DNA of 64,000 nucleotides from Zygnema cylindricum (Eukaryota > Streptophyta > Zygnematophyceae > Zygnematales > Zygnemataceae), in the NCBI GenBank assembly GCA_037447655.1, contig JBBHKE010003399.1, positions 101,510-165,509 of the forward strand. The letters run 5' to 3'. The translations under genes and the position numbers were made by a program. The notes beneath the pieces were generated by a model. It saw nothing but the letters and a program-made list of their open reading frames with translations, ran no database searches and was not told where the DNA came from. This document shows, one piece after another, positions 10,542 through 27,533 of this stretch; positions within the stretch are counted from its first letter, which is position 1, and every line of letters starts with the position of its first letter.

Positions 10542-11765
10542 TTGGACACGTCTACAGACAGATGGAAAATGGAACCGAAGGGATTACCGGGTATTTTGTT
10601 AGGATATGATGATCACTCAAAAGGTTACAAAGTCTTTGTGTTTGAGAAGCAGAAAATAGTTGTAGCAAGAAATATTATTGTCAAAGATGAACTAGACTTG
10701 ATAGATCTATTTCAAATGACAGAGCAGCAAAAGCAGCAAAGAGTAGAAGAGTATGTCATGTTAGATTGCATGCAAGAAATTGTCCCGCAGGTGCTACATT
10801 CTCTGGTGGCGAATCCGGAGTCAGACTCTCCCCGATTTCCACAGCAAGTTCAGTTCCACCTGGACCAACAGCAGTCAATACACACGGATCGCAACCAGCG
10901 CAATCAGCGCAATCTGCGGAATGCGCGGCAGCCGACGATATCAGCCTAAGAATTTCCGGGGGGAAGAAGATCCTGCAGCCGCTTGCAAGCAAGCTCTCAC
11001 TTTGCCTACCCGGTAGCCTCAAGTGAGCCCTTGACCATCCAAGAGGCCTTCTCATCACCTGAGCGGAATCACGAGATCGAGGCAGCAAACGACGAAATGA
11101 AGTCGATCATGGAGGCTCAAACATGGGAGCTTATGGAACTTCCTCCGGACCGAAAAACGATCGGCAACAAATGGGTATTAAAGGTGAAGTTAAATCCCGA
11201 TAACACCATTGAACGATATAAGGCTAGGCTTGTGGCAAAGGGTTATAATCAAAAGGAAGGAATCGATTTTGAAGAAACATTCTCTTCGGTTGTAAGATTT
11301 TCGACAGTTAGGACTTTGTTGTCCCTAGCTGCTATAGAGGATATGGAATTACATTAGATGGGTGTAACGACAACATTTTTGCATGGAGAACTAGAGGAGA
11401 CCATTTACATGCAGCAGCCTGAAAAGTATGCAGAACCAGGAAAAGAGCACTTAGTATGCAAAATGCTAAAATCTCTGTATGGCCTAAAGCAGCCCCCTAG
11501 GCAAAGGAATCTGAAGCTTGATGAATTTTTGACTAGCCTAGGATTTTAAAAGATAAGTTCTGATCACTCTGTCTAAGTTCTCAAGGGTGAAAATAGGATA
11601 GTGTATATAGGAGTGTATGTAGATGATTCACTATTAATCAGCAAATCAATGGCTGAAATCAACAAAATCAAAACTGCTTTATACTCACGATTCGAGATGA
11701 AAGATCTCGGTAAGGCAAATATTTTGGGTATTCAGATAGAGAGGGACTGAAATAAGAAAGTAATA
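10542..11765 (+). pseudogene. Copia integrase tail, linker and reverse transcriptase, truncated
   Basis: The integrase C-terminal region (GILLGYDDHSKGYKVFVFE) leads through a Gln-rich, unusually GC-rich linker at 10750-11000 into RT. There [51 protein letters not shown] and YVDDSLLISKS are readable from 10983 to about 11760. There are stops at 11355 and 11547. The palm motif YVDDS has Ser where the family has Met or Leu. RNase H and the 3' LTR are missing, because the sequence switches to unrelated DNA near 11770. Confidence 0.85.
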
Positions 11766-11769
11766 AAAT

Positions 11770-12182
11770 TATTTTCATGTTATTTTTTTCTTTTTTTCAT
11801 AACTTTTTCAGGGAGTTTTGCTAAAAGACGAAATATTTTGGACTCATTAAACCTGCAAAACGACAATTTTTTTAGCCTGATTTCTTGGAAACTCAAAAGA
11901 CCCCCTTTGACCCCTTTGTCAAGTATTGGAAAAGACAAAAATATCCCTTTAAACCCTAATATTTCAAAAAACAATACCTCTTCTCTCCCTCTACCCCCTC
12001 TTTCTAGGGGGGGTAGTAATAATACTACCTCTTTCTCCCTCTACCCCCCCTTTCTAGGGAAGGTAGTAAAAACATTCCCCCCAAATTGGATTCTTTGGGG
12101 GGAGAGAGAGAGGAATTCTTGAAGATTAGCTTTAGTGGGGATCGAAGATGGGCGCAGATCTTTAAATCAAATTATCAAAAAG
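11770..12182 (+). promoter_or_regulatory. Upstream region of a probable helicase first exon
   Basis: The sequence lies between the truncated copia element and an open frame that starts at 12183. It contains a 2-copy tandem repeat near 11975-12070 built from CTCCCTCTACCCCC, TTTCTAGGG and GGTAGTAA. No clear TATA box stands out. Calling it a promoter or 5' UTR is inference from position only. Confidence 0.25.
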
Positions 12183-12551
12183 ATGGATCAGGAAAGAGAG
12201 ATCGTCGGTGACGTAGACCATTTTAATCAGAATCTTTTTATCGGAATCAAAACATCGAAATGGAGAGGAATGGAAAAATCATCCAGATCGAGATCCGGGC
12301 GTTTTCACGGTTGTCGAGAGGGAGATGAGGGAGAAGGTGAAGGGAGAGGAGAGGAAGGGGGAGGAGGTGGTGGGAGAGGGAGAGCCGCCAGTGTGAGAGG
12401 TTGGAGAGGGAAAAAGGGGAGAGAGAGAGGGGGGAAAAGAGGAGTGAAAGGACTAGATTTTCTCCCTCTACCCCCGGAAGTTAAAATTTTGGCGAAAAAA
12501 TTTGAATGTTTAAATGCGGTTTACGGATTTTTGTTGAAACGTTACATGCAG
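12183..12551 (+). CDS. Probable first exon of the HRQ1-type helicase: basic linker plus CDT1-like segment
   Basis: An ATG at 12183 opens a 123-codon frame that ends at a GT donor (CATGCAG|GTCCGT). The first half is charged and Gly/Arg-rich, encoded by purine-rich repeats. The end reads DFLPLPPEVKILAKKFECLN, then AVYGFLLKRYMQ. An LPLP..Y/V..L...F..L start followed by a hydrophobic helix is what I recall for the CDT1-type (geminin-binding-like) winged helix, which I believe also occurs N-terminal to some HRQ1 helicases. Both points are recollection and need a profile search. The exon ends in phase 0. The helicase exon at 20187 also starts in phase 0, but the rest of the CDT1-like fold was not found between them. 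A start further upstream is possible, since the frame is open back to about 12135. It may instead be an unrelated gene fragment. Confidence 0.45.
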
Positions 12552-13534
12552 GTCCGTTCCGTTTTGCCCTTTTTTTATTTTATGAAATTAATTATTATTA
12601 TTTCATTTATTTCCATTTTATTGTTGTTAGTATTATTTGATTATTATTATTATTAGATTAATATTATTATGATGATTATTATTATTATTTCATTGTTTCT
12701 ATTTTATTATTGTTATACCTGTTATCATTCTTATCATTATTATTATTATTATTTTATTATTTCCATTTTGTTATCGTTATTATTAATATTAATATTATTG
12801 TTATTGTTGTTATTGTTAGTATCGTTGTTGGTTTTTGATTTAATTTTCTGTTTTTTTTACAAAGATTTTTTTTTACGTCGTTTTTGTTTTAAAAAAAAGT
12901 TTTATTTTTTTAATCTGTCGCGTCCCCATTTGTTTCGTAAATTATTTGTTATAAAATACTTTAACTCGTTCCATTTTTGAATTTTATTTTGTTGTAAAGT
13001 TACTCTTAAAAAATACTTTATAAAGTCACTTTATAAAATCACTTTATATTTTTTTTAATTTATTATAAAATACTTTATCTCATTTCATTTCCTCTATTTT
13101 CTTTTTTTTGGTTTTAACTCTTTGCATTTTAACTATGTGAATTCTTCTCAACCATCAACTTATTACTTTTTGTTATCTCTCCCTCTCGCTTTTTTTTTCC
13201 TTGCTGTCTCTTGCTGTTCTCTCACTCTCATCTCTCTTTCCTCGTTCCCTCCTCCCTTCACTCTTTCCTTGTTTTCTCTTTAACTCTTTTTTTCCTTGTT
13301 CCCTCTCCCCTCCCCTCTCTCCCTCCCTCTCATTCTCTCTCACTTTTTTCTTGTTCCCTTTCCCTCTCTCCCCTTTTCCTTGTTCCCTCTCCCCCTCTGT
13401 TCGGTTCGCTCTCTTCCCCCCCCTCTCTCTTTCTCCTTTTCCTTTCCCTCTCTTCTCCTGTTCTTTCTCGCTCTCCCTCTCCTTTTCTTTTCCCTGTTCC
13501 CTCTCCCCCCCCCCTCTCTCTCTTTCTCTCTCTC

Positions 13535-13582
<48 letters not shown>

Positions 13583-13600
13583 AGCAATTTATTCTTTAAT
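12552..13600. repeat. TTA-rich, T-rich and TC microsatellite block
   Basis: The stretch 12590-12830 is mostly ATT/TTA trinucleotide repeat. The stretch 12840-13140 is T-rich. The stretch 13180-13580 is TC/CCCTCT repeat ending in a (TC)n run of about 45 bp. If 12183-12551 is a real exon, this is the start of its downstream intron. The open frames here are low-complexity artefacts. Confidence 0.85.
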
Positions 13601-13610
13601 TGTATAATAT

Positions 13611-13931
13611 TGTACAGTCCTTAGTTTATCCCATATAGCCTTAGGTTTATCCAACTCAACTATGTGTAAAAGTTGACTGTCTTTCACTGCAAGAAAATTA
13701 TGCTTGAAAATTAATGTTGTTGCCTCTTCTTCCCTTTTATCATATCCTGCTGCCTTTTGGGCTTTAGTAGGTTTATGTTCAATGCCTGCTACCCTTTTTG
13801 GCTTTAGTAGGTTTATGTTCAGTGCATGGTACAATACCTCAGTAATTCTTAAATATTAGAATTTGGTTTATCTTAGCTTTCCACAGTAAATAATTATTGC
13901 CATTAAATTTCTGGATGTTTGTAATTTTACC
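13611..13931 (-). pseudogene. Copia gag N-terminus, left partial copy of a tandem
   Basis: The minus strand reads the gag start KITNIQKFNGNNYLLWKA and then, further left, LLHIVELDKPKAIWDKLRTV. This closely matches the gag of the complete neighbour at 17543-18775 (LLHIVELEKPKAMWDKLRTV). A short internal duplication (GGCTTTAGTAGGTTTATGTTCA, first 20 nt shown twice near 13758 and 13798) breaks the frame. The fragment ends at the TC microsatellite on its left. Confidence 0.8.
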
Positions 13932-13935
13932 TAAA

Positions 13936-14007
13936 GCTTTGATACCATGTTGAGATTTAGAAAAAGTGGCTATAGGATCGATCAATTTACCTCAAGCTTT
14001 GATACCA
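13936..14007 (-). repeat. Duplicated primer-binding site and LTR end
   Basis: The minus-strand primer site TGGTATCAAAGC, of the type complementary to initiator Met-tRNA in copia elements, occurs at 13936-13947 and again at 13996-14007. Both copies are followed by TGTTGAGATT...GTGGC.ATAGGATCGATCAATT. The 60-bp tandem duplication includes the last bases of the LTR. Confidence 0.8.
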
Positions 14008-14572
14008 TGTTGAGATTCAGAAAAAGTGGCCATAGGATCGATCAATTACAAGACAGGAAGCTAAAGAAAAGAACTCTCTATATGAGAAAACTAGCTTAAT
14101 TACTGAACAAGGAAAAAAATAGATTATGACACGACAAAATATGCACTCAGTGCCAAAATAACAGTAGGGAAAAAGTTGGAGAGAATCATTCACTTGATTG
14201 ATGATTAATTTTCAATGTAAGCACGAGTACATTTTATATGTGTACATAACGTAAGTACTACGCTACTTGTGTTTCACGTAAAGGAACAAATTCCTAACTT
14301 GTGAACTACGTAAACTTAATCAACGGCCGCAATTCACTACGTGACATTCACTCAAAATCTGCGACGACTTCACTTGCCGTACAATACAAGTAGTCGACTA
14401 TGTTTCATCAAATGTTGACGTCTACGCAAAGTTAACTTGACGTCTACCAAATGTACCGTGACGTCTATTCAACCGTACATGTACCTAAGACGACTCCGGT
14501 TGATTCATTCTCACGCAACTTTGACTAATTTGAATTCTAGTTCTTAACATAAAATGGATCCAAAATCTAACA
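14008..14572 (-). repeat. Shared copia LTR, complete (565 bp)
   Basis: On the minus strand the LTR runs from TGTTAGATTTTGG (14572) to AATCTCAACA (14008), with TG...CA ends. A polypurine tract (the complement of CCCCCTCTCT at 14573-14582) lies next to its start and a primer-binding site lies next to its end. It is therefore both the 3' LTR of the full element to its right and the 5' LTR of the partial element to its left. The second LTR at 18738 onward aligns along nearly its whole length, with many substitutions. Confidence 0.85.
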
Positions 14573-14615
14573 CCCCCTCTCTTAGTCATTTGCTGTAGAC
14601 TATCAAATGTCCACA

Positions 14616-16356
14616 TTAAATTGGACCAACTCTTGTGAGCTGATTACAAACAACGATTTTATCTCGAGGAACAGCCTTAGTCCAGTGATTTGCTGCTTGT
14701 TCAACTGAACTAACAAACTCAAACTTTAAAACTTTCTTTTCAACTTGATCTCTCACAAAACATGTTTGAATGTTTATATGTTTTGTCCTTGCATGGTAAA
14801 CTAGATTTTTCATCAAAGCAAAGCTACTCTGATTATCTGTGAGAATCAAAGTCTCTTCTATGGGTTCAAACCCTATCTCAAAGTAGAAATTGCGAAGCCA
14901 AATGGCTTCTTTTGCTACTTCAGTAGTCGCCACATATTCCGCCTCTGTGATGGATAATGCCACAGAAGATTGACGTTTTCAACTCCAACTGATAGGTTCT
15001 TCCTGAACACGTGAAAATCCACCCGGTGGTGCTCCTCCTTGTGTCGAGGTCGCCTCCCCAATCCGCATCAACATAGCCGAAAAAATCAATGTCTCCGGTG
15101 TTCTTCAAAAATTGTAGGCCGTAATTTATAGTCCCTTTCACATAACGTAAAATACGTTTAACAACATACCAATGCTCTAGACCTGGGTTCTGCATGAATT
15201 GACTGATTGAGCCTACACCTATAGCTACGTCAGGGCGTGTGCCAACCATTAAGTAGATCAAGCTACCCACTGCCTCTTTGTAAGAGATTTGCCTCATCTT
15301 TTCTTTCTCAAACTCTGACTTAGGACTCGTTTCCTTTGTAAGCTTTTGACTCGGTTTTAAAGGTGTTGATACGGGAATACAATCTTGCACACCAAAGCGT
15401 TTTAAAACTTCTCCTGCATATTTATGTTGATTCATGGAGACTGTATAAACATCGTTTTTGATATCTATACCAAGAAGGTAACTTAACTCTCCAAGATCAG
15501 TCGTCTCAAATTTGCTATTCAAGAACCGTTTGACCTTTTCAATCTCGGATGACAGATAACCAAACACACTCATGTCATCGACATAAACTGAGACAATCAC
15601 TAAGTTTTTGTCTTCCCCAATAGTGTAAACTGCTCTATCTGTGTGACATCTCTCAAAGCCCTCTTTTCTCATTTCGGTGTCAAGTTTAATGTTCCAACAC
15701 CTAGGACTTTGTTTTAGACCGTATATAGATTTGTGTAGTTTACACACCATGTGTTCTTTTCCTGGTTCTATCATGCCCTCTGGTTGTTCCATGTAGACAT
15801 CTTCCTCTAAATCCCCATTAAGGAATGCAGTTTTGATATCTAACTGATGCATCTGCATACCCTCTGCTGCCCCTAAGGCTATTAAACTTCTAAGACTATT
15901 AAACTTGACTACAGGTGAGAAAGTCTCAGTGTAATCAACCCCCTCTTCTTGGGAATACCCTTTAGCAACTAACCTCGCTTTATATCTTTCCACTGACCCA
16001 TCTGACTTCCTCTTAATCTTAAACACCCATTTACACCCCACAATGTTTTTATCTATTGGGCGTTCTACTAAGGTCCAAGTTTTGTTTTTGATCAGTGAGT
16101 CATATTCTAATTCTATTGCCTTTTTCCATTTATGAGAATTAGAACCCTCCAAAGCTTCATGAAAGGTTTGCGATTCCCCCTCTGCCGCCATAAAACAATA
16201 AGCTAAACCCACATTTTCCATTTCTTCAATGAGTCTTTTTGGTTTAGCACGTATTCGATTAGATACTCTTTGAGGGGTTACCTTCAATCTCGAATTTTGA
16301 ATTGGATTTGGAGAGGTTGTAAGTTGCGAAGGTTGTAATGTCGGTAACTTCTCCAC
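14616..16356 (-). pseudogene. Copia reverse transcriptase and RNase H
   Basis: The open stretch 14920-16356 (478 codons) contains the full [76 protein letters not shown] and the palm motif YVDDMSVFG. It continues through SYKEAVGSLIYLMVGTRPDV to the RNase H start DADWGGDLDTRRSTTGW. A frameshift near 14960 moves the RNase H end into another frame (14616-14963, SITEAEYVATTEVAKEAIWL, TDNQSSFALMKN). Copying of element RNA to DNA and removal of the RNA are the known roles. Length is normal for the family. Only the one RNase H shift is obvious. Confidence 0.9.
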
Positions 16357-17542
16357 TTGTAAAGGTTGAAAGGTTGATGTTCCACCGGGGATGACTGAAG
16401 TCTAAGCTGGAATGGAAATCGGCGTCGATGACAAAAGCTCCAGTTCATCTTGTCTGCTTGGAGTACCTAGTGTTTGTGGAGACCCACTTTCCAATTCTTC
16501 TTGATTTTTAAAGGGAACAGTGACAGTCTTTGGTACTTCAGACCAAGATCAAAACTACCTGTCACATCTAAACTATTTTCCTTCCCTTCATCTACAGTCA
16601 CATCCCGACTAACATGAACTTTCCTTGTAACTGGGTCATAAATTCTGTAAGCTTTTCTATTTATGTCATAACCTACAAAGACACCAGTCCAACTCTTCTT
16701 ATCAAATTTCTTTCTATTCTGTGTTGGAATGTGAACATAGGTTTTGCTTCCAAAAACTCTAAAATGTTTAACATTTGGTTTAAAGCTTGACCAAGCTTCT
16801 TCAGGTGTAATATCTTTCAAAGAAGTACTAGGAGAACGATTTTTCAAATAAACTGCAGTAATGATAGCTTCAGCCCATAGATTTTGACTTAGTTTTGCAT
16901 CATGTACTAAACAACGTGCAATTTCAACTAAAGTTCGGTTAAGTCTTTCTGAAACTCCATTTTGTTGCGGACTATAGGCTACTGTGAATTCCTGCTGTAT
17001 CCCCCAAGTTTTGCAGTTTTCCTTAAAAGCATTGGAGGTATATTCTCCCCCATTATCTGACCTTAAAATCTGGATTCGTTCTCCTGCCTGGTTTCCTACC
17101 ATGGTTTTAAACTCTCTGAATTTCTCAAGGGCTTCACTCTTAGATTTCATAAAGTACACCCATACTTTTCTAGTGCACTCATCCGTAAACGTGATGAAGA
17201 ATCTAGAACCTCCATGACTTAAGGGGTGAGGACCGCTCAGGTTAGAATAAATAAGCTCCAGCTTCTTTCTATTTTTGGGTTCATCATATTTATGAAAAGG
17301 AAGCCTTCTTTGCTTACCTTAAGCGCATCATTCACACACTTTAAGGTTGTCTTTGGCGTTGACGTCCTCAAGTCCTCGGACCATCTTCTTTTCGATGAGT
17401 CGTTTAAGATTTTGCTCTCCCAGATGCCCAAATCGTTGATGCCATAGCTCCAAAGTCTGCGCTTCTTTGGTGAAATTCATCTGTGCATTTTCATCATCCA
17501 AGCGTAGAACAAAAAGATTCCCTTCCGGATATCTAAGAGCGA
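16357..17542 (-). pseudogene. Copia integrase and pre-integrase region
   Basis: The stretch 16467-17159 (230 codons) carries the integrase core from the second Asp onward (RSDNGGEYTSNAF) and the catalytic Glu region (SPQQNGVSERLNRTLVEIAR). GVFVGYDINRKAYRIYDP follows at the C-terminal side. Upstream, 17160-17540 in shifted frames shows WHQRFGHLGEQNLKRL, a GKQRRLPFHKYDE-like zinc-binding end and FFITFTDECTRKVWVYF, which has the first catalytic Asp. Stops lie at about 17159, near the metal-binding cysteines and before protease. Integrase inserts the DNA copy. This copy needs several repairs, so it is inactive as read. Confidence 0.85.
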
Positions 17543-18775
17543 TTAACTCCCTTCACATTTGATTTCACACCGTTCACTTTTCTTTTTCTCAAATTTGATT
17601 TTTAGTCCACTCTTCACAGCATGCATAACACTGAAAAGGTTATGCTTTAAACCTGGTAAGTATAAAATATCTTTTAAATGCCCTTCATGACTACCAGTAT
17701 CACAATATAACTGTAATTTAACCTCGCTTATTAAACTAGTCTCTATAATCTTATCATCTGCTAGTACAATTTTTCGAGGATTCTGTAATGTTGTGATAGA
17801 AGAAAAAATGGACTTATCATTACACACTTGATGAGACGCTCCAGAATCTATAATCCATTTACTTTTCTGAGCATTTGACTGTGTGAGAAAAAATTTAGTC
17901 TCATGCTGAATGGTCATAGCAAATGATTGTTTGTTCTGTCTGTTTTTGTCTTTACTACGACAAACTGAAGACTTGTGACCTGGTTTTCCACAACTGTAAC
18001 AAATAATATTTTTCTTGAAATTTTCAGCTTCTTTCTTTTTAAATCTACAGTCAGTAGTTTGATGATTGGTTTTCCCACATATAGCACAAGCAGTTACTGA
18101 CTTATTACGTTTGATTGACTGTTTGCCTTTGATATAAAGAGCTGAATCTGACTCTTTTTCCTCTTTTCTTTTAATTTCAACTTCTTCCTGAATGAAATGT
18201 TGACACACTGCATCAAAGTCTAGAGTAGGTTGACTTGTCAAAGCCATGATCATCATAGCATACTGTGATGGTAATGACCTAAACAGTGTAAGGATCAAAT
18301 CATCATCATTCAGTTTTGTGCCGACTGCGGCTAACTGTAATTTAAGCTCTTTCAATTTATTTATATGAGTTTCTATAATATCTCCACTCTCCATACTAAA
18401 GTCCAGCAATTTGTTTTTTAATTGCATTATGTTGGACGGATTAATACGCTCATGTACAGTCCTTAATTTATCCCACATAGCCTTAGGTTTTTCTAACTCA
18501 ACTATGTGTAGAAGTTGACTGTTTTCCACTGCTAGAAAAATTAACGTCGCTGCCTCTTCGTCTCTTCTATCATATCCTGCTGCCATTAAAGCGTCAGTAG
18601 GTTTATGTTCAGTGCCTGCTACAATACCCCAGTAATTTTTACATTTTAAAATACGGGTCATCTTAGCTTTCCATAGTAAATAATTACTACCATTAAATTT
18701 CTGGATGTCTGTAATTTTTCCTAAAGCTCCGATACCATGTTGAGATTCTGAAGAATTGGCCATAGGATCGATCAA
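17543..18775 (-). CDS. Copia gag-protease open frame (410 codons)
   Basis: This long open frame has the gag N-terminus (ITDIQKFNGSNYLLWKAKMT), a helical core and two CCHC zinc knuckles (CAICGKTNHQTTDC and CYSCGKPGHKSSVC). The aspartic protease site (WIIDSGASHQVCND, near residue 315) follows, and the frame ends near the pre-integrase border. Two knuckles are more than the single one common in copia. No ATG lies between the start of the internal region and the gag core. The usable ATGs (18775 and 18763) are inside the flanking LTR, and the frame crosses the primer-binding site as SQHGIGAL. The left copy keeps the same frame (SQHGIKAL). The polyprotein would form the particle and cleave itself. 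The frame is intact but the downstream pol is broken. Confidence 0.85.
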   Translation of the reverse strand: MIDPMANSSESQHGIGALGKITDIQKFNGSNYLLWKAKMTRILKCKNYWGIVAGTEHKPTDALMAAGYDRRDEEAATLIFLAVENSQLLHIVELEKPKAMWDKLRTVHERINPSNIMQLKNKLLDFSMESGDIIETHINKLKELKLQLAAVGTKLNDDDLILTLFRSLPSQYAMMIMALTSQPTLDFDAVCQHFIQEEVEIKRKEEKESDSALYIKGKQSIKRNKSVTACAICGKTNHQTTDCRFKKKEAENFKKNIICYSCGKPGHKSSVCRSKDKNRQNKQSFAMTIQHETKFFLTQSNAQKSKWIIDSGASHQVCNDKSIFSSITTLQNPRKIVLADDKIIETSLISEVKLQLYCDTGSHEGHLKDILYLPGLKHNLFSVMHAVKSGLKIKFEKKKSERCEIKCEGS

Positions 18776-19210
18776 TTACAAGACAGGAAGCTAAGGAAAA
18801 CAATTCTCTATGTGAGAAAGCAAGGCTTAATTATTGAACAAGAAAGAAGAGATTATTTCCACGACAAAATAAGCACTCAGTGCAAAACTAGCTAGATGCA
18901 AGGAAAATTGGAGAGAATCATTCGATTGATGATTAATTTTCAATGTGAGCATGAGTACATTTTATATGTGTAGGTGACGTAAGTCCTACGCTACTTTTGT
19001 ATCACGCAAAAGAGTACAATCTTAACTTGTGACCTACGTAACCTTAATCAACGGTCGTAATTGACTACGTGACATTTACTCAAAATCTGCGACAATTTGA
19101 CTTGCCGTACGGTACAAGTAAGCGACTAGGTTTCACCCAAAACTTGACGTCTACGCAAAGTATGCTTGACGTCTATTCAAAACGTAACTTGAACTGTAGC
19201 GTGACATATA

Positions 19211-19289
19211 TTCAACCGTACATACACCTATTCAACCGTACATACACCTATTCAACCGTACATACACCTATTCAACCGTACATATAACT
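19211..19289 (+). repeat. 20-bp tandem repeat, four copies
   Basis: The unit TTCAACCGTACATACACCTA is present almost exactly four times. The homologous place in the other LTR (near 14477) has only one unit, so the expansion happened after the LTRs diverged. Confidence 0.9.
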
Positions 19290-19327
19290 AACAAGATTCC
19301 GGTTGATTGATTTTCACGTCACATTGA

Positions 19328-19391
19328 CTTCTCTCTCACGTAACTTCTCTCTCACGTAACTTCTCTCTCACGTAACTTCTCTCTCACGTAA
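19328..19391 (+). repeat. 16-bp tandem repeat, four copies
   Basis: TTCTCTCTCACGTAAC is repeated four times. The other LTR has a single related segment (CATTCTCACGCAAC) near 14506. Confidence 0.9.
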
Positions 19392-19507
19392 CTTTGACCA
19401 AGTTTGACTTTTTGGTCCTTCGCTGAAAATGAACACAGAAATCTTTTCAAGAATCTAGTGAGATAGGAGGAGAGAGAGGGGGAGAGGGAGCGGGAGGAGA
19501 GAGAGGA

Positions 19508-19567
19508 GAGGAAAAATGCCCCCCCCCTCGACCTCCTCGGAGGTTAAAGAAAGTTCCTCGATGCTTG
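19508..19567 (+). other. Possible small exon upstream of the helicase exons
   Basis: A C-rich, non-repeat segment ends at a strong donor (ATGCTTG|GTGAGT). Read so that it ends in phase 0, as the next exon at 20187 requires, it gives CPPPRPPRRLKKVPRCL, a Pro/Arg-rich linker. The frame opened by the ATG at 19516 ends in phase 1 and does not fit. No good acceptor is visible upstream, because the DNA there is GA repeat. It could instead be an alternative first exon. Confidence 0.25.
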
Positions 19568-19724
19568 GTGAGTGGGAGAGAGAGAGAGTTTTTTTTTCTT
19601 ATTTTTTAGACATGCTCTTCCCGTCTCTCTCTCTCTCTCTCCCCCCTCTCATCTGTTCTCTCTCCCTCTCCTCTTCTCTCTCACATTCTCTGTTTCCCCT
19701 CTTTCTCTCTATCTCTCTCACTTT

Positions 19725-19755
<31 letters not shown>

Positions 19756-20186
19756 CTTTTCTCTCTCTCTATGGTGTTTATTAAAAGGTTTGTCCGAGGT
19801 ACAGTTTTTTTTTTTTTGAGTGCTTACTTTGTCCTTTTATACCTCAATAAATTAGTGAGGGTTTTAGATATTTTATGCTTTCACTTTCATAAAAAATGCC
19901 CATAGATTAACTTTTTTTTTTTATTATTACATTATTTATTTGTGTCTATTTATATTTGTTTTTTTCCTTTATTTAATTTCTTTACATTGAAAATTTGATC
20001 GAATGTATGTATTTTTTTGCAGTCTTTTTATTTCTTTGTAATCTGTTTTTCTTATTTTATTTCGTCTATTTATTTAGTCTCCTGCTATTTTTTTCTTGTT
20101 TTCTTTTTTTTTTCCCCCCCTTTTTTTTTTCTTTTTCTTATGCTTTTTTTTTTCCTTTTTTTTTTTTGTTTTTTTCCTGCCCGCAG
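19568..20186 (+). repeat. TC microsatellite and T-rich intron DNA
   Basis: (TC)n-rich sequence at 19625-19770 and long T runs from 19920 to 20180 lead into the acceptor CCGCAG at 20181-20186. Open frames here are low-complexity artefacts. Confidence 0.8.
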
Positions 20187-27356
<7,170 letters not shown>

Positions 27357-27530
27357 GTAATTAAATTAAAGAGGGAGATGGAGAGAGGGAGAGGGAGAGG
27401 GGGAGAGAGAGTGGGAGAGGGGGAGAGAGGGGGAGAGGGAGAGGGATAAGGAGAGAGGGGGAGAGGGAGCGAGGGAGATAGGGAGATAAGGAGAAGGAGA
27501 GAGGGAGAGAGGGGAGGGAGTGTGAATTCT
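27357..27530 (+). repeat. GA/GGGAGA microsatellite
   Basis: A GAGGGAGAGG-type tract after the last helicase donor. It marks the left border of the copia pile-up. Confidence 0.85.
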
Positions 27531-27533
27531 TTC

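Larger units (their letters stand above)
18738..19450 (-). repeat. Copia 5' LTR with expanded internal tandem repeats
   Basis: The LTR begins beside the primer-binding site (18726-18737, TGGTATCGGAGC on minus). It aligns with the 14008-14572 LTR through CAAGACAGGAAGCTAA, GATGATTAATTTTCAATG and CTACGTGACATT. It is longer because two short repeats have expanded in it: a 20-bp unit at 19211-19289 and a 16-bp unit at 19328-19391. Its outer end near 19430-19456 is diverged. Confidence 0.8.

Noticed and set aside
10756-11088. Overlapping frames on both strands in the copia linker
   Set aside because: They are shadows of the GC-rich integrase-RT linker, with no independent family features.
13201-13624. 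Long overlapping Leu/Ser/Pro-rich frames
   Set aside because: They translate a TC/CCCTCT microsatellite in all frames. Composition alone keeps them open.
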